Below, one piece after another: positions 12,609 to 21,096 of a stretch of 22,149 nt of DNA; within the stretch, counting starts at the first letter, position 1, and every line of letters starts with the position of its first letter. Where the stretch lies: assembly GCA_902775075.1 (NCBI GenBank), contig CACYKX010000023.1, positions 1-22,149 on the forward strand. Direction: 5' to 3'. A program made the translations under genes and the position numbers. The notes under the pieces were generated by a model, which was not told the origin of the DNA, made no database searches, and was given only the letters and a program-made list of their open reading frames with translations. The DNA comes from an uncultured Prevotellaceae bacterium (GTDB lineage: Bacteria; Bacteroidota; Bacteroidia; Bacteroidales; Bacteroidaceae).

Positions 12609-15600
12609 TTATTTTGTCTTATTCTCAATCCACTTGCGAGCATTGACAAAGGCTTCTATCCATGGGGTAACTTCATCGTTACGACGATCGAGTGGATACC
12701 AAGCATTCTGCCAAGGGAATATAGCACGCTCCAAGTGAGGCATCATAGCGAGATGACGACCATCTGCACTACAGATACCGGCTACGTTGTAATCTGATCC
12801 GTTAGGATTTCCAGGATACTCTGCGTAGTTGTATTTTGCGATGATGTTGTAGTGGTCTTCTGGTTCCGGTAGATAGAAGCGACCTTCGCCGTGTGCTACC
12901 CAGATGCCGAGTTTGTTGCCACTGAGACTTCCGAACATGACACTGTCGTTTTGTGGAATGCTAAGACCCAAGAATGAACTTTCAAATTTCTTTGAAGTGT
13001 TGTGGCAGAGATGACTACGATGCTTGTGCTCAGGATTGATCAAATTTAATTCTACCATAAGCTGGCAACCGTTGCAGATACCCAAACTTAAGGTGTCCTC
13101 ACGAGCATAGAACTTGTCGAGAGCTTCTTTTGCCTTAGGATTGTAGAGGAATGCTCCTGCCCATCCTTTGGCGCTACCTAATACGTCGGAGTTAGAGAAT
13201 CCACCGCAGAATACGATGAAGTTGACATCCTCGAGAGTTTCGCGACCACTAATCAAGTCGGTCATCATGACATCTTTCACATCGAATCCGGCCAGGTACA
13301 TAGAGTAAGCCATCTCGCGTTCACCATTGGTACCCTTCTCACGGATGATGGCAGCCTTTACACCTGATGGTGTACGGCGGTTGGCATCAAGATGATATTG
13401 TGCGAGCTTACCAGTGAAGTTCTTGTTGAACTTCATCTCTATTGGCTGTTTCTTATAGTTTGTGAAACGCTTCTTGGCCATACCACCGAAACTTTGTTTG
13501 CGGTCGAGGAGGTATGAAGTCTTGTACCAAGTATCGCGAAGAGCATCAATATCGAATTCATGCTTATAATCATTCTTCTTGATTACAATCTTGCGAGTGT
13601 CTGTAGGATAACCGATCTTAGCATAGCCAATGCCTGCATCGTCGAGGAATTTCTTGACCTCTGCTTTGTGTTCATCGCTTACCTGGATGACAACGCCTGG
13701 GTTTTCTGCGAAAAGAATCTTTACGATGTCGTCACCGGCAAGGTCATAGAGGTTGACATTCAAACCGCCTTCTGTGTTGGCGAATGTCATCTCCAGTAAT
13801 GTTGTAATCAAACCACCTGCAGAGATGTCGTGTCCTGCCATGATCCATCCACGGTTAATCAACTCCTGGATGGCATTGAAACAGTCTACGAAATATTCTG
13901 GATTCTTCACTGTTGGAACGTCTGAACCAACTTTGTTGAGGCTCTGTGCAAAGGCTGAACCGCCAAGATGCTGTTCATCGAAACTAAAGTCGATGTGATA
14001 TAATGAACTGTTCTTGTCGTTGACAACTACAGGACTGACAACTTTCTTGATATCGCTAACCTCGCCACCTGCACTTACGATGACGGTACCCGGAGAGATG
14101 ATTTTCTCACCGTTAGGATATTGCTGAGAAAGACTTAATGAATCTTTTCCTGTAGGAACGTTGACATGGATGGCACAACAGAAATCAGAGAGTGCTTTTA
14201 CTCCTGCATACAGACGAGCATCCTCACCCTTCTGACTGCGACATGGCCACATCCAGTTGGCTGACAGACTAAGTGAACTCAATGGTTCTTCCTTGTCGGC
14301 CATAGGTGCCCATACGATATTGGTAAGAGCCTCGGCTACAGAGAGAACACTACCTGCTGCAGGATCTGCCAATCCTGCCTGTGGAGCATGACCCATAGCG
14401 GTGGCAATACCTTTCTCACCGCGATAGTCGAGTGCTACAACACCACAGTCGCTCAAAGGTAACTCAATCTGTCCTTGGGTCTGCTGACGAGCAACCTTAC
14501 CTGTTACAGAACGGTCTACCTTGTTGGTCAACCAATCCTTACAAGCTACGGCTTCGAGCTGGAGCACACGGTTGAGATATTCATCGAGATGGCTCTCGCT
14601 GTAAGTGACGTTCTCATATTTGCGCTCAACGGTTTCGTCCTTCATCACCGTCTTAGGTGAATGGCCGAACATCTGAGCTACATCCAGGTCGAATGGTTTT
14701 ACGCCATCGCCCTGGACGAAAGAGAAATGAGCATCGCCGGTAGTTCTACCGACTACATACATTGGAGCGCGCTCTCGGTCGGCAATCTGCTGAACATGGC
14801 CGAGGTATTTTTCATCAATCAGTAAGCCCATGCGTTCCTGACTCTCGTTAGCGATGATTTCCTTAGCCGAAAGTGTCTTATCTCCGATAGGTAATTTGGT
14901 CATATCGATTTCACCACCACATTCTTCTACCAACTCAGACAGACAGTTCAGATGTCCGGCAGAACCGTGGTCGTGGATACTTACTACAGGGTTGGTGTCT
15001 TCCTCTACAAGGGCACGAACCAAATTGTAGGCACGCTTTTGCATCTCTGGATTAGCACGCTGTACGGCATTCAACTCGATACCATTGCTATAGCGACCAG
15101 TATCTACAGAAGATACTGAACCGCCACCCAATCCGATGCGATAGTTGTCACCACCTACAACGACAACTTTGTTGCCTGTTTGTGGCTCTTTCTTCAGACA
15201 GTCGCGCTTCTTTCCATAACCGACACCACCTGCGAGCATGATGACCTTGTCATAGGCATACTTCTCGTTGTTTTCCTGATGCTCAAAGGTGAGCAGAGAA
15301 CCGGTAATCAGTGGTTGACCGAATTTGTTACCGAAGTCGCTCGCACCATTTGATGCCTTGATGAGGATCTGTTCCGGTGTCTGATACAACCATTGACGTA
15401 CAGGAAGTACATCTTCCCAATCGCGCTCGGTGTCGCTCTTTCCATTGTCGTCCTTCAAACGTGGATATGAGGTCATGTAGCAGGCTGTACCTGCGATAGG
15501 CCATGAGCCGACACCTCCACCCATACGGTCACGAATCTCACCACCCGTACCCGTTGCAGCACCGTTGAAAGGCTCTACTGTAGTAGGGAAGTTGTGGGTC

Positions 15601-16340
15601 TCTGCCTTAAGGGAGATCACACTCTCGATGTCTGTTACGCGGAAGTAGTCGCTGGTACTCTGGTCCTTAGGAGCGAACTGCTCGATGGTAGGGCCCTGAG
15701 CGAAAGCCACATTATCTTTATATGCTGATAAAATCTTGTTAGGGTTCTCTTGTGTCGTCTTCTTGATCATGGCAAACAAAGAACTTTCCATTTCCTTGCC
15801 GTCGATGATGAAGGTTCCACCGAAAATCTTGTGGCGGCAATGCTCTGAGTTGATCTGAGCAAAACCGAAGATCTCTGAATCGGTAAGTGGACGACCGTTT
15901 GCTTTCTCGATGTTATGGAGATACTCCATCTCCTCTGGTGAGAGTGCTAGACCTTCTTCCTCGTTGAACTTCTCAAGGTCTTCTACATGCTTGATTGGTT
16001 CTGGATTGTGGTTCACTGTGAATATTTCCTGATCTATGCCGTTGTACATGCGCTGAAGCATAGGGTCGTGCTCGGCATCTTCCGAATCTACAGGAAAGTA
16101 CTCCTCTATACGCGAAATGCCGTTAAGACTCATGTTCTGAGTAATCTCAACGGCATTCGTACTCCAAGGAGTAATCATTTCACGGCGAGGGCCAATAAAG
16201 AAACCCTTTAGTTCCTTAGCGTCTTCTAGCTTTGCGTCGCCGTAAAGCCAACATAGTTCATTGATTTCATCCTGATTCGGCTGATGGTCGATCTCAGTTG
16301 CAATCACACTCTTTGATGGAGTTCTGAAAAAAAGAATCAT
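12609..16340 (-). CDS. purL: Phosphoribosylformylglycinamidine synthase, single-chain long form
   Basis: A 1243-residue protein, the long fused PurL of Proteobacteria, Bacteroidetes and eukaryotes. It converts FGAR, glutamine and ATP to FGAM in purine synthesis. Order: a PurS-like N-terminal domain (about 1-150), a linker, the tandem AIRS-like synthetase halves with EDTNPVVSIHDHGSAGHLN and the DISAGGL segment, then a class I glutaminase. The glutaminase nucleophile is C1089 in GICNGCQ, with HGEGRF and the C-terminal PHLERAIFP following. All key motifs are intact. No purine riboswitch is evident in the upstream leader. The two chrA genes follow at 10 bp. Confidence 0.97.
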   Translation of the reverse strand: MILFFRTPSKSVIATEIDHQPNQDEINELCWLYGDAKLEDAKELKGFFIGPRREMITPWSTNAVEITQNMSLNGISRIEEYFPVDSEDAEHDPMLQRMYNGIDQEIFTVNHNPEPIKHVEDLEKFNEEEGLALSPEEMEYLHNIEKANGRPLTDSEIFGFAQINSEHCRHKIFGGTFIIDGKEMESSLFAMIKKTTQENPNKILSAYKDNVAFAQGPTIEQFAPKDQSTSDYFRVTDIESVISLKAETHNFPTTVEPFNGAATGTGGEIRDRMGGGVGSWPIAGTACYMTSYPRLKDDNGKSDTERDWEDVLPVRQWLYQTPEQILIKASNGASDFGNKFGQPLITGSLLTFEHQENNEKYAYDKVIMLAGGVGYGKKRDCLKKEPQTGNKVVVVGGDNYRIGLGGGSVSSVDTGRYSNGIELNAVQRANPEMQKRAYNLVRALVEEDTNPVVSIHDHGSAGHLNCLSELVEECGGEIDMTKLPIGDKTLSAKEIIANESQERMGLLIDEKYLGHVQQIADRERAPMYVVGRTTGDAHFSFVQGDGVKPFDLDVAQMFGHSPKTVMKDETVERKYENVTYSESHLDEYLNRVLQLEAVACKDWLTNKVDRSVTGKVARQQTQGQIELPLSDCGVVALDYRGEKGIATAMGHAPQAGLADPAAGSVLSVAEALTNIVWAPMADKEEPLSSLSLSANWMWPCRSQKGEDARLYAGVKALSDFCCAIHVNVPTGKDSLSLSQQYPNGEKIISPGTVIVSAGGEVSDIKKVVSPVVVNDKNSSLYHIDFSFDEQHLGGSAFAQSLNKVGSDVPTVKNPEYFVDCFNAIQELINRGWIMAGHDISAGGLITTLLEMTFANTEGGLNVNLYDLAGDDIVKILFAENPGVVIQVSDEHKAEVKKFLDDAGIGYAKIGYPTDTRKIVIKKNDYKHEFDIDALRDTWYKTSYLLDRKQSFGGMAKKRFTNYKKQPIEMKFNKNFTGKLAQYHLDANRRTPSGVKAAIIREKGTNGEREMAYSMYLAGFDVKDVMMTDLISGRETLEDVNFIVFCGGFSNSDVLGSAKGWAGAFLYNPKAKEALDKFYAREDTLSLGICNGCQLMVELNLINPEHKHRSHLCHNTSKKFESSFLGLSIPQNDSVMFGSLSGNKLGIWVAHGEGRFYLPEPEDHYNIIAKYNYAEYPGNPNGSDYNVAGICSADGRHLAMMPHLERAIFPWQNAWYPLDRRNDEVTPWIEAFVNARKWIENKTK

Positions 16341-16378
16341 AATCTCTTTACAATTAAATAGGTGTTATAATCTGCTTG

Positions 16379-16386
16379 CAAAGGTA
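16379..16386 (-). promoter_or_regulatory. purL: -7 element of the purL promoter
   Basis: On the - strand this reads TACCTTTG, an exact TAnnTTTG match, 38 bp before the purL ATG. No clear TTTG is found about 20 bp upstream, so the -33 element is weak or absent. Confidence 0.6.
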
Positions 16387-16533
16387 ACAAATTTAATTTA
16401 GATTCAGCTATGCTTATTGCATATTTTTGTGTAGACTTCTAAATGTTATGTTAATTTGGCAATATATATATTATTAGGTGGTTAATTTTTTTTAAAGTAA
16501 TGGGGGTTATTTCAATCTTCTCGACCTAATTTA
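16387..16533. other. Divergent intergenic region between purL and the OmpA-type lipoprotein gene
   Basis: The 245-bp gap (16341-16585) is AT-rich and holds a -7 element for each divergent gene. In this central part I see no operator palindrome, riboswitch or small ORF. Confidence 0.5.
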
Positions 16534-16541
16534 TAAATTTG
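16534..16541 (+). promoter_or_regulatory. -7 element of the OmpA-type lipoprotein gene
   Basis: TAAATTTG matches TAnnTTTG exactly, 44 bp before the ATG at 16586. The -33 element is not obvious. Confidence 0.6.
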
Positions 16542-16585
16542 CAGCGAATAATCAAACTTTATGCGAAAAACAAAAATAGATAATT

Positions 16586-17446
16586 ATGAAGAAGAATTTT
16601 TTATTTGCACTTACTTTGGCTGCGGGTGCTTTGCTCGTCACAAGTTGTGCTAGCAAGAAGGAATTAGAGAATTGTCAGAATGAGAATAGGGAGTTAACAA
16701 CCAACTATCAGGATTCTAAAGAAAAATTGGCTGCTGCTAATGCGCGCGTGGCTTCGCTTGAAGATCAACTCGCACAGCAGAAGAAGGATTATGCTGCCCT
16801 TCAGTCTTCTCTCGACAAGAGTTTGACCAATGCTAATTCTAATAATATCAATATCTCTAAGTTGGTTGACCAGATTAATGAGAGTAATCAGTATATCCGT
16901 CATCTCGTAGAGGTGAAGAGCAAGAGTGATAGCTTGAATATGGTACTTACCAATAATCTTACTCGCTCGTTGAGCAAAGAGGAGATGAAAGAGGTAGATG
17001 TTCAGGTGCTTAAGGGTGTTGTCTATATCTCTCTAGCTGACAATATGCTCTATAAGAGTGGTAGCTATGAGGTGAATGACCGCGCTGAGGAGACTTTGAG
17101 CAAGATTGCCAAGATCATCATGGATTATAAGGATTATGATGTCCTCATTGAGGGTAATACGGATAATGTACCTGTCAACAACAAGGCGGCTTCTATGAAG
17201 AATATCCGCAACAACTGGGATTTGTCTGCTCTTCGTGCTTCTTCTGTCGTACAGTATCTGCAGGATCACTATGGTGTAGACCCTAAGCGCCTTACTGCCG
17301 GTGGACGTGGTGAGTATAATCCTATAGCTACAAATGATACTGAGATCGGTAAGCAGCGTAACCGTCGTACTCAGATTATCATCACTCCAAAACTTGACCA
17401 GTTCATGGACCTTATCGATAAGGCTCCTGAGGAGAATGCTAAATAA
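16586..17446 (+). CDS. OmpA-family outer-membrane lipoprotein (peptidoglycan-associated)
   Basis: A 286-residue protein. Residues 1-20 form a lipoprotein signal with lipobox LVTSC (lipidated C21). Residues 25-75 are heptad-rich and likely coiled coil, followed by a Ser/Asn-rich linker. An OmpA C-terminal domain spans about 145-270. It contains GNTDN (D193), DLSALRA (R217) and a closing QRNRR at 257-261. D193 and R217 match the residue pair that binds diaminopimelate in peptidoglycan-associated OmpA domains. It probably ties the outer membrane to peptidoglycan. It lacks an N-terminal beta-barrel, so it is Pal/YiaD-like rather than a porin. Monocistronic by its own promoter and terminator. Confidence 0.93.
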   Translation: MKKNFLFALTLAAGALLVTSCASKKELENCQNENRELTTNYQDSKEKLAAANARVASLEDQLAQQKKDYAALQSSLDKSLTNANSNNINISKLVDQINESNQYIRHLVEVKSKSDSLNMVLTNNLTRSLSKEEMKEVDVQVLKGVVYISLADNMLYKSGSYEVNDRAEETLSKIAKIIMDYKDYDVLIEGNTDNVPVNNKAASMKNIRNNWDLSALRASSVVQYLQDHYGVDPKRLTAGGRGEYNPIATNDTEIGKQRNRRTQIIITPKLDQFMDLIDKAPEENAK

Positions 17447-17479
17447 GTAAGATAACTTTTATTCGATATTATTTCTCTG

Positions 17480-17519
17480 TAGCGATTGCTTTCATTTTGA
17501 AAGTAATCGCTATGTTTTT
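17480..17519 (+). terminator. Intrinsic terminator after the OmpA-type lipoprotein gene
   Basis: A 15-bp stem (17480-17494 with 17498-17512) with one G-U pair, a 3-nt loop and a T-run at 17515-17519. It lies 33 bp after the stop codon. Confidence 0.85.
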
Positions 17520-17543
17520 AATAATAATATCACATTATATTTC

Positions 17544-17571
17544 TTTGTATAAAATCTTTTTGTTATCTTTG
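17544..17571 (+). promoter_or_regulatory. icd: Promoter of icd
   Basis: TTTG at 17544-17547 and TATCTTTG at 17564-17571 with a 16-bp spacer, slightly short of the usual 19-21. The -7 element lies 27 bp before the ATG. Confidence 0.65.
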
Positions 17572-17598
17572 CAGCCATAAACACTAAGAAACTGAATA

Positions 17599-18810
17599 AT
17601 GGAAAAGATTAAGATGACGACTCCGCTCGTCGAGATGGATGGCGATGAAATGACTCGTATTTTATGGAAGATGATTAAAGATGAATTAATCCTTCCTTTT
17701 GTTGATCTCAAGTCAGATTATTATGATTTGGGATTGCCAAATCGAGATAAGACGGAGGATCAGGTGACCATAGATTCTGCAATGGCTGCTAAAAAATATG
17801 GTGTGGCTGTGAAGTGTGCCACAATTACTCCTAATGTAAAACGTATGGATGAATATCATCTGCATAAGATGTGGAAAAGTCCTAATGGTACGATTCGTTC
17901 TATCATGGATGGAACGGTATTTCGTGCTCCTATCACAATTCCTAGTATTCATCCGGTGGTAAAGAATTGGGAGAAGCCTATCACGATCGCTCGTCATGCT
18001 TATGGTGATGTGTATAAGAGTGTTGAAATCCGTGCTGAGGAGGCAGGTGTTGCTAAACTGGTCTTCGAGGGTGTGAGTGGAAAGAAGCAGGAGGTTGAAA
18101 TTCATAACTTTGATGGGGCTGGTGTCATCCAGGGTATGCATAACACCGACAAGAGTATTCGCTCGTTTGCACATAGTTGTTTTAAGTTTGCTATCGATAC
18201 GAAACAGGATTTGTGGTTTGCTACTAAAGATACAATCAGTAAGACGTATGATGCTCAGTTTAGAAAGATCTTTGAAGAGATTTATGAGAACGAATATAAG
18301 CAGAAATTCGAGGAACTGGGTATCGAGTATTTCTATACTTTGATTGATGATGCTGTGGCTCGTGTCATCAGAAGCAAGGGTGGATTTATCTGGGCTTGTA
18401 AGAATTATGATGGTGACGTGATGAGTGATATGCTTTCTACAGCATTCGGTAGTTTGGCGATGATGACTTCTGTGCTTGTTTCGCCAGATGGAAATTATGA
18501 ATATGAGGCTGCTCATGGTACTGTGACTCGTCATTATTATCGATATCTTAAAGGTGAGGAAACTTCTACTAACCCTATGGCTACGATCTTTGCATGGAGC
18601 GGTGCTTTGCGTAAACGTGGTGAACTGGATGGTATTGATGCTCTGGTAAACTTCGGTAATCAGTTGGAGGCTGCATGCTTTGACACGCTTAACGAGGGCG
18701 TTGCCACTAAGGATCTTGTCAACCTGATGGAAGGGGTGGAAGCTAAAGCTGTGAATTCTTCAGACTTTATTGCGGCTATCCGTGCTCATCTTGAGGAACG
18801 ACTGAAATAA
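17599..18810 (+). CDS. icd: NADP-dependent isocitrate dehydrogenase, eukaryotic-type (type II)
   Basis: A 403-residue protein that oxidises isocitrate to 2-oxoglutarate with NADP+. It is the homodimeric IDH1/IDH2-like type, not the E. coli Icd type. Substrate residues fall at exactly the human IDH1 numbers: T77, S94 and R100 in KSPNGTIR, R109 in GTVFR and R132 in ARHAYGD. K210 and metal ligands D250, D273 and D277 follow with an offset of 2. All catalytic residues are present. The glycine before R132 is Ala here, and the residue after GTVFR is Ala instead of the common Glu. It supplies 2-oxoglutarate for glutamate synthesis. Monocistronic, with its own promoter and terminator. Confidence 0.97.
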   Translation: MEKIKMTTPLVEMDGDEMTRILWKMIKDELILPFVDLKSDYYDLGLPNRDKTEDQVTIDSAMAAKKYGVAVKCATITPNVKRMDEYHLHKMWKSPNGTIRSIMDGTVFRAPITIPSIHPVVKNWEKPITIARHAYGDVYKSVEIRAEEAGVAKLVFEGVSGKKQEVEIHNFDGAGVIQGMHNTDKSIRSFAHSCFKFAIDTKQDLWFATKDTISKTYDAQFRKIFEEIYENEYKQKFEELGIEYFYTLIDDAVARVIRSKGGFIWACKNYDGDVMSDMLSTAFGSLAMMTSVLVSPDGNYEYEAAHGTVTRHYYRYLKGEETSTNPMATIFAWSGALRKRGELDGIDALVNFGNQLEAACFDTLNEGVATKDLVNLMEGVEAKAVNSSDFIAAIRAHLEERLK

Positions 18811-18833
18811 GTGTTTATATATATAATGTTTTT

Positions 18834-18869
18834 AGACTGGTGTATCTATGGATGCATCAGTCTTTTTTT
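18834..18869 (+). terminator. Intrinsic terminator after icd
   Basis: A 13-bp stem (18834-18846 with 18851-18863) with two G-U pairs, a 4-nt loop and a T-run at 18863-18869. It lies 23 bp after the icd stop. Confidence 0.87.
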
Positions 18870-18902
18870 ATTGTATATTTTGTGTAAAAAAGCGATCTTG
18901 TA

Positions 18903-18934
18903 TTTGTCAGTGAAAAACTTTTGTTATATCTTTG
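18903..18934 (+). promoter_or_regulatory. sdaA: Promoter of sdaA
   Basis: TTTG at 18903-18906, a 20-bp spacer and TATCTTTG at 18927-18934, a textbook Bacteroidetes promoter. It settles the sdaA start: an in-frame TTG at 18921 lies within the promoter, so the ATG at 18957 is used. Confidence 0.8.
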
Positions 18935-18956
18935 TGGATATAAAGATAATGTAGAT

Positions 18957-20165
18957 ATGGAGTCTATCAGAGAAATATATAGAATAGGTGTTGGACCTTC
19001 ATCAAGTCATACCATGGGCCCACAGAAGGCTGCCCAACTGTATCTGAGCAAGCATCGTAATGCTTCTAGTTTTTATGTTACCCTTTATGGAAGTCTTGCG
19101 GCTACGGGACGTGGACACATGACGGATAAGGCCATTGAGGAGGTGCTTCGTCCTGTTGCTCCTGTTACTATCGATTGGCAACCGGATATCTTCCTACCTT
19201 TTCATCCTAATGGTATGAAGTTTTCGGGTAAGGATATCTCTGGTGGCGACCTTGAGGAGTGGGTCGTATATAGCGTAGGGGGAGGTGCTCTCTCTGAGGG
19301 CGAAAATGACAGTTTGCGCCATGACGATGTATATGATCTGAATACGCTGACGGATATTCTCAGGTGGTGCGAGAGATACGGACGTAGTTATTGGGAATAT
19401 GTAGACGAACGTGAGGGTAGTGGCATCTGGGATTATCTCTTGGAAGTATGGCGTACGATGCAGGAATCTGTGGAACGCGGCTTGAATCATGAGGGTGTGC
19501 TTCCGGGACCGTTGAATCTGCCACGTAAGGCTTCTACCTATTTTGTGAAGGCCAGCGGTTATAAACCGTCACTCCAAAGTCGCGGACTGGTATATGCTTA
19601 TGCTTTGGCGGTGAGCGAAGAGAATGCGTCTGGTGGTACGATCGTTACTGCTCCTACTTGTGGGGCTTGTGGCGTGGTACCGGCGGTGCTGTATCATCTT
19701 TCTCGTAATCATCATTTTAGTGATCTCCGTATTGCTCATGCCTTGGCTACGGCGGGCATCTTTGGCAATATCGTAAAGCGGAATGCATCAATCTCCGGAG
19801 CTGAGGTTGGATGTCAGGGTGAGGTCGGTGTGGCTTGCGCCATGGCATCGGCTGCTGCTTGCCAATTGTTTGGAGGTAGTCCTGCTCAGATAGAATATAG
19901 TGCCGAGATGGGACTTGAACATCATCTGGGAATGACTTGTGATCCTGTGTGCGGACTGGTACAGATTCCTTGTATCGAGCGTAATGCCTTTGCTGCAACT
20001 CGCGCGCTGGATGCGCAACTATATGCTACGTTCTCAGATGGTAAGCATCGTGTGTCCTTCGATCGTGTCGTTAATGTGATGAAGCAGACGGGACATGATA
20101 TTCCTTCGCTCTATAAAGAAACCTCCGAGGGCGGGTTGGCTAAGGATTATAGTCAGGATTCATGA
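18957..20165 (+). CDS. sdaA: L-serine dehydratase (L-serine ammonia-lyase), single-chain, [4Fe-4S]
   Basis: A 402-residue protein that deaminates L-serine to pyruvate and ammonia. The N-terminal beta domain has the serine-site loop GVGPSSSHTMGP near residues 11-22. The C-terminal alpha domain holds TAPTCGACG and the cluster cysteines C286 (GCQGEVG), C328 (TCDP) and C339 (IPCIERN). Their spacings of 42 and 11 match those I recall for the Legionella enzyme (C343, C385, C396). The beta and alpha parts are fused, as in E. coli SdaA and unlike the two-subunit Firmicutes form. The ATG is set by the promoter just upstream. The last six bases overlap the end of the convergent HAD gene. Confidence 0.96.
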   Translation: MESIREIYRIGVGPSSSHTMGPQKAAQLYLSKHRNASSFYVTLYGSLAATGRGHMTDKAIEEVLRPVAPVTIDWQPDIFLPFHPNGMKFSGKDISGGDLEEWVVYSVGGGALSEGENDSLRHDDVYDLNTLTDILRWCERYGRSYWEYVDEREGSGIWDYLLEVWRTMQESVERGLNHEGVLPGPLNLPRKASTYFVKASGYKPSLQSRGLVYAYALAVSEENASGGTIVTAPTCGACGVVPAVLYHLSRNHHFSDLRIAHALATAGIFGNIVKRNASISGAEVGCQGEVGVACAMASAAACQLFGGSPAQIEYSAEMGLEHHLGMTCDPVCGLVQIPCIERNAFAATRALDAQLYATFSDGKHRVSFDRVVNVMKQTGHDIPSLYKETSEGGLAKDYSQDS

Positions 20166-20951
20166 TGCTTCGATTACTCCGAAATGGAGTAGTGCATTCT
20201 TGATACCATCTTCGTCTACGGTGTCTGTAATATAGTCGGCTACTTGTTTAGTACTTTCGTTGGCATTTCCCATAGCGATGCCAATGCTAGCGGTAAGTAG
20301 CATCGTGTTGTCGTTGCCGCCATCGCCAAAAGCCATGGTCTCAGAGATGTCTATGCCTTCATGTTTGGCGATTGCTGTGATTCCTTTCCCTTTGTCAGCC
20401 TTCAGGTCTGTGATATCTGTGAAGTCTGGGCTCCATCTCCCTGAGGTACATCCGGGAATTGTAGGCATCAGGGCGGTTTCTTCCTCTGAAGTCAGAAAAG
20501 GGGTCATCTGCAATATGTTTTCGTGGAGAGTGTCTTCTAGATTGGCAAACTCGAAATCCCCCAGTCCGAGTCCTTCTCTAAAGATTTTGTCTACGATAGT
20601 CTCGTGATTATATACGGCAATGTTATTCTCGCCCACAACTACCGACGGACAATTCGCCTCTTCGCATTTCTTCAGTATCTTCTCAACTTCATCTTTGTTG
20701 ATGCTGTTGCAACAGATGGTCTTGTTGCCAATAAAGCATAAGGCTCCATTGGTCGTGACATATCCATCTATCAAGTCTTCTATCTGACTTAGGTTTACAA
20801 TGAATTTCAGAGGACGACCTGTAGAGATAAAGATTTTTACCCCTTTATCGTGAACTTTCCTCAATGCGTCTACTGTCGACTCTGGAATCTGATGAGTTTT
20901 AAAGCTTACGAGGGTTCCGTCAATATCAAAGAATAATGCTTTTATTGCCAT
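20160..20951 (-). CDS. HAD-superfamily sugar-phosphatase-like hydrolase (Cof type, IIB)
   Basis: A 263-residue protein with the four HAD motifs: DIDGT with D9 and D11, ISTGR around T44, K187 in DKGKG and GDGGND (D210, D214). A type C2 cap lies between about residues 85 and 185, as in Cof/YidA-like phosphatases. These enzymes dephosphorylate sugar phosphates or related metabolites; the substrate cannot be predicted. It has its own good promoter and diverges from the SDR gene. The end is convergent with sdaA: both reading frames finish in the shared palindrome TCATGA. Confidence 0.93.
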   Translation of the reverse strand: MAIKALFFDIDGTLVSFKTHQIPESTVDALRKVHDKGVKIFISTGRPLKFIVNLSQIEDLIDGYVTTNGALCFIGNKTICCNSINKDEVEKILKKCEEANCPSVVVGENNIAVYNHETIVDKIFREGLGLGDFEFANLEDTLHENILQMTPFLTSEEETALMPTIPGCTSGRWSPDFTDITDLKADKGKGITAIAKHEGIDISETMAFGDGGNDNTMLLTASIGIAMGNANESTKQVADYITDTVDEDGIKNALLHFGVIEAS

Positions 20952-20973
20952 ACTAATACCTATTTTCTTGTTG

Positions 20974-21005
20974 CAAAGGTATGAATAATCATTGAATTAT
21001 ACAAA
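20974..21005 (-). promoter_or_regulatory. Promoter of the HAD hydrolase gene
   Basis: On the - strand: TTTG (21002-21005), a 20-bp spacer and TACCTTTG (20974-20981), 22 bp before the ATG. A full consensus match. The 11-bp inverted repeat at 20988-21014 covers the -33 element and most of the spacer. Confidence 0.8.
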
Positions 21006-21014
21006 TTCAATGAT
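20988..21014. repeat. AT-rich inverted repeat between divergent HAD and SDR genes
   Basis: Perfect 11-bp arms ATCATTGAATT (20988-20998) and AATTCAATGAT (21004-21014) around a 5-bp centre. It overlaps the HAD -33 element and lies just upstream of the SDR -33. Position and symmetry fit an operator for a dimeric regulator; no such regulator is encoded beside it. Confidence 0.55.
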
Positions 21015-21020
21015 AATTTG

Positions 21021-21052
21021 TTGCTTTTTATACCTTATATTATGTATCTTTG
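21021..21052 (+). promoter_or_regulatory. Promoter of the SDR gene
   Basis: TTG at 21021-21023, a 21-bp spacer and TATCTTTG at 21045-21052, 44 bp before the ATG at 21097. Confidence 0.7.
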
Positions 21053-21096
21053 TAACTATAAAATGAAAAACAAAACTATAATGAAAGGAAAACGCT

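Noticed and set aside
16341..16585. Purine riboswitch or PurR-type site upstream of purL
   Set aside because: No purine-riboswitch core or palindromic operator could be found in the leader or gap.
17713..18534. Long antisense open frame opposite icd (273 codons)
   Set aside because: It is the shadow of a strongly conserved gene, with low-complexity Ile/Thr/Ser/His composition and no recognisable domain. The same applies to those opposite susB (5920-6600) and the SDR gene (21076-21810).
18921..18956. Upstream TTG start for sdaA
   Set aside because: The TTG lies at the promoter -7 element (18927-18934), so it cannot be in the main transcript; the ATG at 18957 begins the normal family N-terminus.
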